64,000 nt of DNA, taken from contig JAJQDT010000128.1 of NCBI GenBank assembly GCA_021202075.1, positions 1 through 64,000 on the forward strand, in the 5' to 3' direction. Below the pieces are notes generated by a model, which was not told the origin of the DNA, did not search any database, and saw only the letters and a program-made list of their open reading frames with translations. This document shows positions 15,294 to 22,847 of this stretch, piece after piece. Both the position numbers and the translations under genes were made by a program. This stretch comes from Lachnospiraceae bacterium. GTDB lineage: Bacteria; Bacillota; Clostridia; Lachnospirales; Lachnospiraceae. The stretch's first letter is position 1. Every line of letters starts with the position of its first letter.

Positions 15294-17828
15294 ATGCGGA
15301 AGAGAACGAACCAGTTATTATTATGGAGCTTTGCGGGAGTAATCATTCTCTGTATTGTGGTTTTTGCCTGGCTTGCGACGTTTATCACTCAGAAGACCAG
15401 CGAATCCATAACGGAAATTCAAAAGATTTATGTTTCCGAGATTAATATGCAGATTCAGCAGAAGTTTCAGACCATTGTGAATCTTCGGCTGGATCAGGTG
15501 GAAACAATTATGGAATCCGCGGATCTGGATACCGCCAGGGATGACGACAGTCTTTTTGAGGTCATTGGCGATCGGGCAGAATCCACGGATTTTACGTACC
15601 TGGGTTTCTATATGGAGGATGGCTCTCTTACAACGATTTACGGAGACGACATTGTCTTTGAGGGTGATGATGATGTTGAAGAGCTTCTGGACTCTTACGG
15701 AAGTGTGATCAAGCGCGGTATTGACAGCAGCGGCGATATGCTTTTTCTGTTTGGGATCGCCGCCGAATATGTGATGGAGGATGGCTCTGAAAGCGTCGCA
15801 ATTCTTACCGGTGTGCCAATGGAGGATATGAATCACGCGCTTTATCTCTATACGGAAGGAGCAAACTCGTATTCCCACATCATTGACATGGAGGGTGACT
15901 TTGTCATCAAAAATGTGGATGTGGAGCATGACAATTATTTTGAGCGGATTCAGGATGTGTTTGAGACGCTGGACGGAGTGACGGCCGAGATGTATGAGGC
16001 GCAGCTGCGCGCCGCCATGGAAGATGGGGAGGACTATGGGACAACCATTTCGGTTGACGGTGAGGAACGTTATATCTATTGCTCGCCGGTTTCAACGAAA
16101 ACGACCTGGTATCTGGTCACGGTAATGCCCGAAGGAGTCATTGATGATACGCTGGTTCAGCTGGACCAGACGCGGGTTATGGTGATTATCGGGGCAATGC
16201 TTGTGATACTTGCCAGCATTCTGGCAGTCTTTCTGATTTACGCCAGAATGACCAGACAGAATCTGCTGGATCTGGAGCAGGCGCGGCAGGAGGCAATCTT
16301 GGCAAATCAGGCGAAGAGCAACTTCCTTTCGAGTATGAGCCATGATATCCGCACGCCGATGAACGCAATTATGGGCATGACAAATATTGCGCTGGACAAT
16401 ACAAAGGATCCGGCCAGGGTAGAGGATTGTCTGGAAAAAATCAGGCTGTCCGGCAGGCATCTGCTCGGGCTCATTAACGACGTCCTGGATATGTCGAAAA
16501 TCGAAAGCGGAAAGATGTCGATGAACATGAACCGCATGTCTCTTCGCGAGATGATGGAGGACATTGTCAGCATTGTGCAGCCGCAGATAAAGGCAAACCA
16601 TCAGTATTTTGATATTTATGTCGGCAATCTGCTCTGTGAGGATATTATCTGTGATGGAATCCGGCTGAATCAGGTTCTTCTGAACCTGCTTTCCAACGCC
16701 CTGAAATTTACTCCGGAAGAAGGCAGAATTGATGTCCATATCTGGCAGTCTCCCTCTGCGAAGAGCGAGGAATATGTAACCACGCAGTTTGTCGTTGAGG
16801 ACACCGGAATCGGGATGTCAAAGGAATTTCAAGAAACGATTTTCGACACCTTTACAAGAGAGGATTCGGACAGGGTCAGAAAAACGGAAGGGACCGGCCT
16901 GGGGATGGCCATCACAAAAGCGATTGTGGATGCGCTCGGGGGGAGTATTGAACTGGAAAGTGAACCGGATCACGGAAGTCGCTTCCGGATCTCGCTGGAT
17001 TTGAAAAAAGCAGAGCCGGAGTGCGAGATGCACCTGCCAGAATGGAAGGCTCTGGTGGTTGATGATAATGAGGAGCTGTGCATCAGTGCGGCTGCCATTC
17101 TTGAAGAGCTCGGTGTAAAAGCGGAGTGGACGCAAAAAGGCGAAGAGGCGCTGAAACGGATTGCTGCCAGGCATGAGCAGAAGGATGATTATCGGTTTGT
17201 CCTGATTGACTGGAAAATGCCCGGAATGGATGGGATGCAGACCATCCGGGAGATCCGTGAGCAGATCGGCAGAGAGATTCCGATTTTTCTGATTTCTGCG
17301 TACGATCAGAGCGATATTGAGGAAGAACTTCGCTCCGATGAGATTACCGGCTTTATCCCGAAGCCGTTGTTCAAATCCACGCTGTATTATGCACTGGTGA
17401 GCTATGCAGATGAAAATGCATCGAAAAAAAACAGTACGGAAAAACCGGATTTTTCCGGGAAACGGGTTCTGATTGCGGAGGACATTGATATCAACTGGGA
17501 GATTGCGTATGAAATTATGCGGTCGTTCGGAATCGAATGCGACCGGGCGGAAAACGGACAGGAGTGTGTTGATATACTGAAAAATGCAGATCTTGGCTTT
17601 TATGACGCGGTGCTGATGGATCTGCAGATGCCGGTTATGAATGGCATGGAAGCGACCCGAACCATTCGCGCCCTGGAAGAACCCATACGCACAATCCCGA
17701 TCATAGCTATGACTGCGAACGCATTTTCCAGCGATGTGCAGGATTGTCTGGACTGTGGTATGAATGCACATCTGGCAAAACCGCTGGACGTCAGGGAGAT
17801 TGCCAATGTGCTGCGGAAGTATTTATAA
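15294..17828 (+). CDS. Membrane hybrid histidine kinase with two receiver domains
   Basis: A phosphorelay sensor of about 844 residues. The order is a transmembrane helix (WSFAGVIILCIVVFAWLATFI), an extracellular sensor region of about 260 residues (Cache-like by length, not by motif), and a second helix (VMVIIGAMLVILASILAVFLIY). It continues with HisKA with phospho-acceptor H350 (SHDIRTPMNAIMGM), HATPase with N, G1 (DTGIGM) and G2 (GTGLGM) boxes, and two receiver domains with phospho-Asp near 639 (IDWKMPGMDG) and 776 (MDLQMPVMNG). No HPt or DNA-binding domain is present, so it must signal through separate partners; none is encoded next to it. ATG 15294 has GCGGAGG upstream and is preferred over TTG 15255. 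The ligand is unknown. Confidence 0.93.
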   Translation: MRKRTNQLLLWSFAGVIILCIVVFAWLATFITQKTSESITEIQKIYVSEINMQIQQKFQTIVNLRLDQVETIMESADLDTARDDDSLFEVIGDRAESTDFTYLGFYMEDGSLTTIYGDDIVFEGDDDVEELLDSYGSVIKRGIDSSGDMLFLFGIAAEYVMEDGSESVAILTGVPMEDMNHALYLYTEGANSYSHIIDMEGDFVIKNVDVEHDNYFERIQDVFETLDGVTAEMYEAQLRAAMEDGEDYGTTISVDGEERYIYCSPVSTKTTWYLVTVMPEGVIDDTLVQLDQTRVMVIIGAMLVILASILAVFLIYARMTRQNLLDLEQARQEAILANQAKSNFLSSMSHDIRTPMNAIMGMTNIALDNTKDPARVEDCLEKIRLSGRHLLGLINDVLDMSKIESGKMSMNMNRMSLREMMEDIVSIVQPQIKANHQYFDIYVGNLLCEDIICDGIRLNQVLLNLLSNALKFTPEEGRIDVHIWQSPSAKSEEYVTTQFVVEDTGIGMSKEFQETIFDTFTREDSDRVRKTEGTGLGMAITKAIVDALGGSIELESEPDHGSRFRISLDLKKAEPECEMHLPEWKALVVDDNEELCISAAAILEELGVKAEWTQKGEEALKRIAARHEQKDDYRFVLIDWKMPGMDGMQTIREIREQIGREIPIFLISAYDQSDIEEELRSDEITGFIPKPLFKSTLYYALVSYADENASKKNSTEKPDFSGKRVLIAEDIDINWEIAYEIMRSFGIECDRAENGQECVDILKNADLGFYDAVLMDLQMPVMNGMEATRTIRALEEPIRTIPIIAMTANAFSSDVQDCLDCGMNAHLAKPLDVREIANVLRKYL

Positions 17829-17884
17829 AGCCGGATTTTGCGGATGATGTATCTGCAAAATGGATTAGGCTCCGGCTTTTTCGA
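17827..17884. terminator. Bidirectional terminator between converging genes
   Basis: AAAGCCGGA (17827-17835) pairs with TCCGGCTTT (17871-17879), with an inner TTTTGC..GCAAAA stem. T or A runs lie on both sides. It overlaps the last codons of the - strand CmpB-like gene, so it can end both transcripts. Confidence 0.65.
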
Positions 17885-18242
17885 AAAACAGACCGGTCAA
17901 AAACCAGATGGGGGCATAGTCCAGCCGAATGACCCCATTCACCTGATAAGGGGATTCACTGTAATCCCAGGGACAGCGGTTGCGTTTTTTCAGATACGTG
18001 CCGGCGCCGAATTCGACCGCGAAAATGCAGACCATGTAAATCAGTCCGCGGGTGATGGCGCTGCATTTTTTTAACAGTACCGAAAAGGGCCGGATCAGTG
18101 ACGCCATTCCGTAAATCGGGAACATGCGCAGGGATGAGAATCCCATGAGCTTTGGGTCATGACGAAGAAGCGAATGGAGTCCGGTCCAGAGCACTTCCAT
18201 GCACCACCCGTACATCCCGCATCGGATAAATCGGTTTTTCAT
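17865..18242 (-). CDS. CmpB-like (putative ABC transporter type IV) integral membrane protein
   Basis: About 125 residues with several hydrophobic helices and the family signature near the C-terminus: WDYSESPYQVNGVIRLDYAPIWFL. These short proteins are annotated as ABC_trans_CmpB (PF06541), although no transport role has been firmly shown. The N-terminal part (CGMYGWCMEVLWTGLHSL) also fits the family. The track starts at 18317. I prefer ATG at 18242 (MKNRFIRCGMYG), with GGCAGGTG upstream on this strand. It converges on the hybrid kinase and diverges from the methyltransferase gene. Single gene, no partner ATPase nearby. Confidence 0.75.
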   Translation of the reverse strand: MKNRFIRCGMYGWCMEVLWTGLHSLLRHDPKLMGFSSLRMFPIYGMASLIRPFSVLLKKCSAITRGLIYMVCIFAVEFGAGTYLKKRNRCPWDYSESPYQVNGVIRLDYAPIWFLTGLFFEKAGA

Positions 18243-18340
18243 TTGTAACACCTGCCTTCTGATCGCTGAAAGATTGATGTTAGTTTGAACCATCTTTGGG
18301 GAAACTATGAGTCCCAATTTTTGTCAGACGAATTATTTTT

Positions 18341-18425
18341 CGGGCTTCGTCGAGGCTTTTGTGGTATGCGATTCGCGCGTCAGGCGACTTAGCCTGGATG
18401 CATAAGTTATTTCTCAACAGGTCCT
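18341..18425 (-). repeat. Dispersed ATAAC/CTCGACGCAGCCCG element, inverted copy
   Basis: CGGGCTTCGTCGAGGCTTTT, then TGCGATTCGCGCGTCAGGCG and finally GCATAAGTTATTTCTCAACAGG. Read on the - strand it matches the element at 22612, 28325 and 63901. Confidence 0.75.
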
Positions 18426-18522
18426 ATGTTTTGTGCCAGACAGTCAGCGGCTCATTGGACTGTGTTATTTATGAGCAAATTCAGCGGATCGAACGTTACA
18501 GAATGGGGAGGCAGGATCGGCA

Positions 18523-19392
18523 ATGCCAAATCAGGAAGTGAAAGAATACCTGTCCCGTGTCGGCATCCGGAAAATCCCGGAGCTGGATACTGCCCTGCGG
18601 GAGACGTTTGGCGAGGAAGAGGGCAGCCGCCATATTAAAACACTGTCCGTGCTGTATGACCGCGCGGAGGCGCAGCTTTATTTTGGAAACGGAAGCTCGC
18701 CATATCTGCGCCGCCAGGAGGAGCTGGTCGATTATTTTAACACAAATACAGAGCTGAGTGTGCTGGCGTCTTCTTTTTACGACCGTGTGTTTTTCCGGAA
18801 AGCGATGGACTATCTGGTTGGCATGGACCGTTACTTTATCGGCGATATTCTTGATATTGGCTGCGGAAACGGGATTCTGAGCGGGTTTCTGGCTTTCCGG
18901 CATCCCGCGCTTTCCGTTACCGGAACGGACTGCTCCGGGTCTGCCCTGTCGGTGGCGCGCGAGATTTCAGAGCGGATGAAGCCGGAAAACATCTCATTTC
19001 GATTGCCGGACGCCTTGCGTGGGAACTGCTGTGATACGCTGGTTTCCTGCCGCACCTTTCATGAAAATGTTCGGTGGAAGCCGCTTTGCGAAACAAAAAA
19101 CGGAGAGTCCCCCTCATTGAAGGAGCTCACTGCCCTGCATACAGACTTTGCCATGCAATTATCCGGTCTGGTGAGACCGGACGGGTATCTGGTCAGCATC
19201 GAGCGGTATGAGGATGACAGTGCATATGCGGGAATGATCCAGGCACTGGAGGGCGCAGGATTCCTCCGGGTGCGAGGGACACACCAGCAGTTTTCCTGTA
19301 AAAACGGAGATGAGATGGCGACATTTCAGGCGAATGTGTTTGCCCGACGCAAAGGTGGGGATATCGAAAAAAATAATTGGACATTATCATAA
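18523..19392 (+). CDS. Class I SAM-dependent methyltransferase
   Basis: A 289-residue protein with the Rossmann methyltransferase motif I (ILDIGCGNGILSGFL, about residues 107-121) and an acidic motif II end (VTGTDCSGSAL). An N-terminal helical extension of about 100 residues precedes it. The substrate cannot be told. The final segment (GDIEKNNW) is encoded by a 24-bp unit duplicated 26 bp downstream, so the present C-terminus may be recent. It has no obvious operon partner; upstream is an inverted dispersed repeat, downstream is the leuA control region. Start ATG 18523 is acceptable, with GGGGAGG upstream. Confidence 0.85.
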   Translation: MPNQEVKEYLSRVGIRKIPELDTALRETFGEEEGSRHIKTLSVLYDRAEAQLYFGNGSSPYLRRQEELVDYFNTNTELSVLASSFYDRVFFRKAMDYLVGMDRYFIGDILDIGCGNGILSGFLAFRHPALSVTGTDCSGSALSVAREISERMKPENISFRLPDALRGNCCDTLVSCRTFHENVRWKPLCETKNGESPSLKELTALHTDFAMQLSGLVRPDGYLVSIERYEDDSAYAGMIQALEGAGFLRVRGTHQQFSCKNGDEMATFQANVFARRKGGDIEKNNWTLS

Positions 19393-19431
19393 ATGGCCCA
19401 TAGATGGGGGATATCGAAAAAAATTAACTGG
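19357..19431 (+). repeat. Direct repeat of ~24 bp at the end of the methyltransferase gene
   Basis: GGGGATATCGAAAAAAATAA occurs at 19357 (inside the CDS end) and almost identically at 19407 (after the stop), just before the leuA -35 box. Confidence 0.8.
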
Positions 19432-19460
19432 TTGACAAAAGTGCTATCCGTATGTTAGAC
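19432..19460 (+). promoter_or_regulatory. Promoter for the leuA T-box transcript
   Basis: TTGACA (19432-19437), a 17-nt spacer and TTAGAC (19455-19460). The -10 is weak; the -35 is perfect. Confidence 0.6.
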
Positions 19461-19510
19461 TAGGTGCGGTTGTTGAGAATGTTCGGAATGATTGCATAAA
19501 AATGACATGA

Positions 19511-19550
19511 TAGATGATTTTAGATGATTTTAGATGATTCTAGATGATTC
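19511..19550 (+). repeat. Four tandem 10-bp repeats
   Basis: Four units of TAGATGATTT or TAGATGATTC in perfect register, between the promoter and the T-box. Confidence 0.9.
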
Positions 19551-19574
19551 CGGACAGACTGCAATCGATAATAT

Positions 19575-19903
19575 CTGCAAAATGCGATGACGGAGAATAG
19601 TACGCTGATTTTCTTTTTTCAGAGAGACGCCGGCTGGTGTGAGGTGTCAGAAGCGGTCAGGGGAACTCGCTCCCGAGCGGCTGTCCGAAATCTTTTGTCT
19701 GATCCGATACAGGAAATGCAGGAGAGAGTAGACACAGACGGCGCCCGACCGTTACCATGGGAAGGATATCTGATGATCAGAGGAAGGCTTTTCGGTCATC
19801 CGTATCCGCTGAGCGTATGAGTAATCATGAATGAGAGTGGTACCGCGAAAGATTTTGCTATCTTCCGTCTCTTAGGGCATCAGCCTTAAGAGGCGGTTTT
19901 TTA
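19575..19903 (+). promoter_or_regulatory. T-box riboswitch (probably leucine) controlling leuA
   Basis: The T-box sequence AGAGTGGTACCGCG is at 19834-19847. It is followed by a terminator hairpin (CCG-CTCTTAGGG pairing with CCTTAAGAG-CGG) and a T run to 19902. Upstream Stem I features are visible (AGAGAG, GGCTGGTGTGAG). The probable specifier codon is CTC at 19666-19668 (GAACTCGCTCC context), fitting leucine. Uncharged tRNA-Leu would stabilise the antiterminator and switch leuA on. The 5' boundary is approximate. Confidence 0.88.
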
Positions 19904-19909
19904 ATGCAC

Positions 19910-20036
19910 ACGGCCGCGTAAGGAAATTTCCAGCTTGCGCCCACGTCATAAGGAATCCTCCGACTTTGTCGGCAATCCTTATGACATGGGACGCGGCCGG
20001 CGCGGCGAGCATGGGTGAAATCACCCTGCTCGATTT
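19910..20036 (+). repeat. Structured repeat block upstream of leuA (copy 2 of the triple-hairpin family)
   Basis: It carries GTCATAAGGA..TCCTTATGAC (19944-19985) with inner CCGACTTTGTCGG, flanked by an outer CGGCCGCGT..ACGCGGCCG pair. CGAGCATGGGTGAAATCACCCTGCTCG-type hairpin follows near 20005-20032. The same order occurs at 5823-5951. Confidence 0.7.
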
Positions 20037-20072
20037 CAAAGATTCAAAGCAGCAGCGAACAGAAAAGGAGAG

Positions 20073-21758
20073 ATGAAGACTATGATGAACCCGAAGAAGT
20101 ATACGCGCCAGTATTTTATGCCGCCCGTAAGATGTATGAAATGGGCCGAGAAGGAATATGTGGATCATGCGCCGATCTGGTGCAGTGTGGATCTGCGCGA
20201 TGGCAACCAGGCGCTGGTGGTGCCGATGACGCTTGACCAGAAGATCAGCTTTTTCAAGCTTCTGGTGGAGGTTGGCTTTAAGGAAATTGAGGTTGGCTTT
20301 CCGGCTGCCTCGGAGACGGAATACCAGTTTCTCCGCCGCCTGATTGAGGATGACCTGATTCCGGATGATGTGACGGTGCAGGTACTGACCCAGGCGCGGG
20401 AGCATATCATCCGAAAGACCTTTGATGCGCTGAAGGGCGCGAAGAATGCGATTGTGCATGTGTACAATTCGACCTCACTGGCGCAGCGTGAGCAGGTGTT
20501 CCATATGTCAAAGGAGGAGATCCTGAAAATTGCGGTGGACGGTGCAAAGCTTTTGCAGCAGCTTACCGATGAGGCCGGCGAAAAGTATCGGTTTGAGTAC
20601 AGCCCGGAGAGCTTTACCGGCACGGAGGTCGAGTATGCGGCGGAGGTATGCAACGCAGTGCTTGATGTCTGGAAGCCGACGGCTGACCGCAAGGCAATCA
20701 TTAACCTGCCAAGCACCGTACAGATGTCCATGCCGCATATTTACGCAAGCCAGATTGAATATATGAATGACCATCTGAAGTATCGGGATAATGTGGTCAT
20801 TTCCCTGCATCCCCACAATGACAGGGGCTGCGGGATCTCGGATGCGGAGATGGGAATTCTGGCAGGTGCAGACCGCATTGAGGGCACCCTGTTCGGTAAC
20901 GGTGAGCGCACCGGAAATGTGGATATCGTCACGCTTGGAATGAATATGTATGCACAGGGCGTGGATCCGGAGCTTAATTTTAATGATATGACAAAGATTA
21001 CCGAGGCATATGAGCAATATACCGGTATGAAGGTGGACGAGAGAAGCCCGTATGCGGGTGCGCTGGTGTTCGCGGCGTTCTCCGGCTCTCACCAGGATGC
21101 GATTGCAAAGGGAATGAAATACCGCGAGGAGAATCATTCCGAGCTCTGGACGGTTCCGTATCTGCCGATCGACCCGACCGATATCGGCCGTTCCTATGAC
21201 GCGGATGTGATCCGGATCAACAGCCAGTCCGGCAAGGGCGGCGTTGGCTATATTCTCGAGCAGAATTACGGCCTGAAGCTGCCGAAGAAAATGCGCGAGG
21301 CGATGGGATACGCGGCGAAAGGGGTTTCAGACGAGCTGCATAAAGAACTGATGCCGGAAGAAATCTTCCAGCTGTTCAAGGATAAATTCGAGAATATCAC
21401 CGAGCCGTATCACATTCTGGAAATGCACTTTAAACAGCACAATGGGATCATCGCGGAAGTAACGGTATCCTATGACGGTAAGACGAATGTCATTGTTGCT
21501 TCCGGCAATGGCCGTCTGAATGCGGTCAGCAATGCGATGAAACGCCATTTCCGGCTGGAGTACGATCTGATCACGTATGAGGAGCATGCTCTGGAGCAGA
21601 GCTCCAGCTCCCGCGCGATTGCCTATGTGGGAATCCGGGAGAAAAAGACAGGCGAGCTGCACTGGGGCGCGGGCCTGGATGTCGATATCATTAAGGCGTC
21701 CGTCGACGCGCTGCTGACCGCAATCAATCATATGGCAGTGAAGCAGGCGAAGGAATGA
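20073..21758 (+). CDS. leuA: 2-isopropylmalate synthase
   Basis: First committed step of leucine synthesis: condenses acetyl-CoA with 2-ketoisovalerate. The 561-residue protein has the TIM-barrel signatures SVDLRDGNQAL near the N-terminus and the metal-binding SLHPHNDRG. It has a C-terminal LeuA regulatory dimer domain with DVDIIKASVDALLTAINHM at the end, the usual site of leucine feedback. The length fits the longer LeuA class (DRE-TIM, type 2). ATG 20073 has AAGGAGAG upstream. A leucine T-box controls it, so both transcription and enzyme activity should respond to leucine. It stands alone; leuB, leuC and leuD are not in the window. An Lrp-type gene converges on it. Confidence 0.96.
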   Translation: MKTMMNPKKYTRQYFMPPVRCMKWAEKEYVDHAPIWCSVDLRDGNQALVVPMTLDQKISFFKLLVEVGFKEIEVGFPAASETEYQFLRRLIEDDLIPDDVTVQVLTQAREHIIRKTFDALKGAKNAIVHVYNSTSLAQREQVFHMSKEEILKIAVDGAKLLQQLTDEAGEKYRFEYSPESFTGTEVEYAAEVCNAVLDVWKPTADRKAIINLPSTVQMSMPHIYASQIEYMNDHLKYRDNVVISLHPHNDRGCGISDAEMGILAGADRIEGTLFGNGERTGNVDIVTLGMNMYAQGVDPELNFNDMTKITEAYEQYTGMKVDERSPYAGALVFAAFSGSHQDAIAKGMKYREENHSELWTVPYLPIDPTDIGRSYDADVIRINSQSGKGGVGYILEQNYGLKLPKKMREAMGYAAKGVSDELHKELMPEEIFQLFKDKFENITEPYHILEMHFKQHNGIIAEVTVSYDGKTNVIVASGNGRLNAVSNAMKRHFRLEYDLITYEEHALEQSSSSRAIAYVGIREKKTGELHWGAGLDVDIIKASVDALLTAINHMAVKQAKE

Positions 21759-21837
21759 TTCCGGCAGCTGTGAAGAAGTGAAACTGTCAGGAAAACGCCG
21801 GCTTTACAGAGCAAAGGACTGCACATAATTCCTGCCA

Positions 21838-22320
21838 TCACGTTGCGTTTTTGGCAACCATCGATTCCTCCCGGAAATCCGGCATGGATGAAAAGTCGTT
21901 TTTCTCCGTACTCAGCACGTAATGTGTTTTTGTCAGGCGCACGCCCTCCTGTTGCTTGATTTCCCGGTGGATTTCCTCAAGGTCTCTGGAGGAATGGCAG
22001 CAGATTTTCAGCATATAATCAAATTCTCCTGTCAGATAATAGCAGGAGACGATGTGTGGATTGCCGCGCACATATTTGACAAAAGGATCGGTAAAACGCG
22101 GATGCTCCAGGCTGACTTCCATCAGAACGGTCAGATCGTTTCCGATTTTCGCATCGTCCATGATAATCGTGTAAGATTGTATGACGCCGGCGGCTTCCAG
22201 CTTCCGGATCCGTTCAATCACGGACGATACGGAGAGGTGGATTTCATGGCTGATGTCAGAAGCTTTGCGGCGTCCGTTTTCCTTTAACGCTAAAATGATT
22301 TTGTGATCAATGTTATCCAT
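21838..22320 (-). CDS. Lrp/AsnC family transcriptional regulator
   Basis: About 160 residues: an N-terminal helix-turn-helix (MDNIDHKIILALKENGRRKASDISHEIHLSVSSVIERIRKLEAAGVI) followed by a RAM ligand-binding domain (CYYLTGEFDYMLKI). Lrp-type proteins sense amino acids and form octamers on DNA. The ATG at 22320 (MDNIDHK) is preferred over the track's 22332, with GTGAGG 6-7 nt upstream. It is convergent with leuA; the pairing suggests an amino-acid link, but that is inference. A strong terminator-like hairpin lies upstream at 22481, read as belonging to the opposite side. Confidence 0.93.
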   Translation of the reverse strand: MDNIDHKIILALKENGRRKASDISHEIHLSVSSVIERIRKLEAAGVIQSYTIIMDDAKIGNDLTVLMEVSLEHPRFTDPFVKYVRGNPHIVSCYYLTGEFDYMLKICCHSSRDLEEIHREIKQQEGVRLTKTHYVLSTEKNDFSSMPDFREESMVAKNAT

Positions 22321-22390
22321 AAAAAACCTCACTTTTGCCTTTTGAATCTGATATGACCTGTAATTGAGAAGCGGCTTCCTTATTTATAAC

Positions 22391-22476
22391 AAGGGGAATC
22401 GGACAGGGGCATCTCTCTCTGTCCGCCGTACGGGCGCGAGTGGCGCAAGCCACAAAACTCCTTATGCGCCCCTGCG
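22391..22476. repeat. Hairpin element with AAGGGGAATCGG edge
   Basis: Starts AAGGGGAATCGGACAGGGGC and includes GGGCGC..GCGCCC and TGGC..GCCA stems followed by CAAAACTCCTTATGCG. Similar blocks occur at 35164-35283 and 55547-55611. Confidence 0.5.
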
Positions 22477-22480
22477 AATG

Positions 22481-22528
22481 AAAAAGGACAGGAACGTCAT
22501 GGCAATACCAGACGTCCCTGTCCTTTTT
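22481..22528. terminator. Strong palindromic (bidirectional) terminator
   Basis: AAAAAGGACAGG-ACGTC (22481-22498) pairs with GACGT-CCTGTCCTTTTT (22511-22528). It has A and T tracts on opposite sides, so it could act for both strands. Neither neighbouring gene ends here, so its client transcript is unclear. Confidence 0.6.
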
Positions 22529-22611
22529 CGATTCTGATTCTAAAACTGTTTTTTGAAAAAGTCAATCAGATTTTTTTCGTGACCAGACGTCAGACTATAT
22601 TCCAACATAAA

Positions 22612-22694
22612 GACCTGTTAGAAAATAACTTATGCACATTGCACCGCCTAATGAGCGAATCGCTGACCATAAAAGCCTCGACGCAGCCCGAAAA
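22612..22694 (+). repeat. Dispersed ATAAC/CTCGACGCAGCCCG element
   Basis: CCTGTTAGAAAATAACTTATGC, then TTGCACCGCCTAATGAGCGAATCGC and AAAAGCCTCGACGCAGCCCG. It is a near-full-length copy in + orientation upstream of the secreted repeat protein gene. Confidence 0.8.
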
Positions 22695-22847
22695 TGACAC
22701 TGGTTGAAACATAATTACTTCAGCTTTTTTTCACAGCACAGACATAATTTCCCGATATAGTTTGGGATGCTTTTATGGGAAAGCAGCGGCAAAAGGACAC
22801 GGCTCATGCCGTTTCCTGTAAAAATTGATTATGGAGGCGAAAGATTT

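Larger units (their letters stand above)
19393..20072 (+). other. 680-bp control region upstream of leuA
   Basis: It contains in order: one copy of a 24-bp direct repeat, a promoter (19432-19460), four 10-bp tandem repeats (19511-19550), a leucine-type T-box leader (about 19575-19903) and a structured repeat block (19910-20036). No protein-coding gene is supported; ORF 19587-19820 is inside the T-box. Confidence 0.8.
22321..22847. other. 527-bp region between the Lrp gene and the secreted repeat protein
   Basis: It holds a hairpin element with GGGCGC..GCGCCC and GTGGC..GCCAC arms (about 22391-22476), a strong terminator-like palindrome (22481-22528) and a dispersed repeat copy (22612-22694). 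No gene is supported. Confidence 0.6.

Noticed and set aside
22390-22540. Possible riboswitch upstream of the secreted repeat protein
   Set aside because: The hairpins are better explained by a repeat element and a palindromic terminator; they lie far from the start codon.
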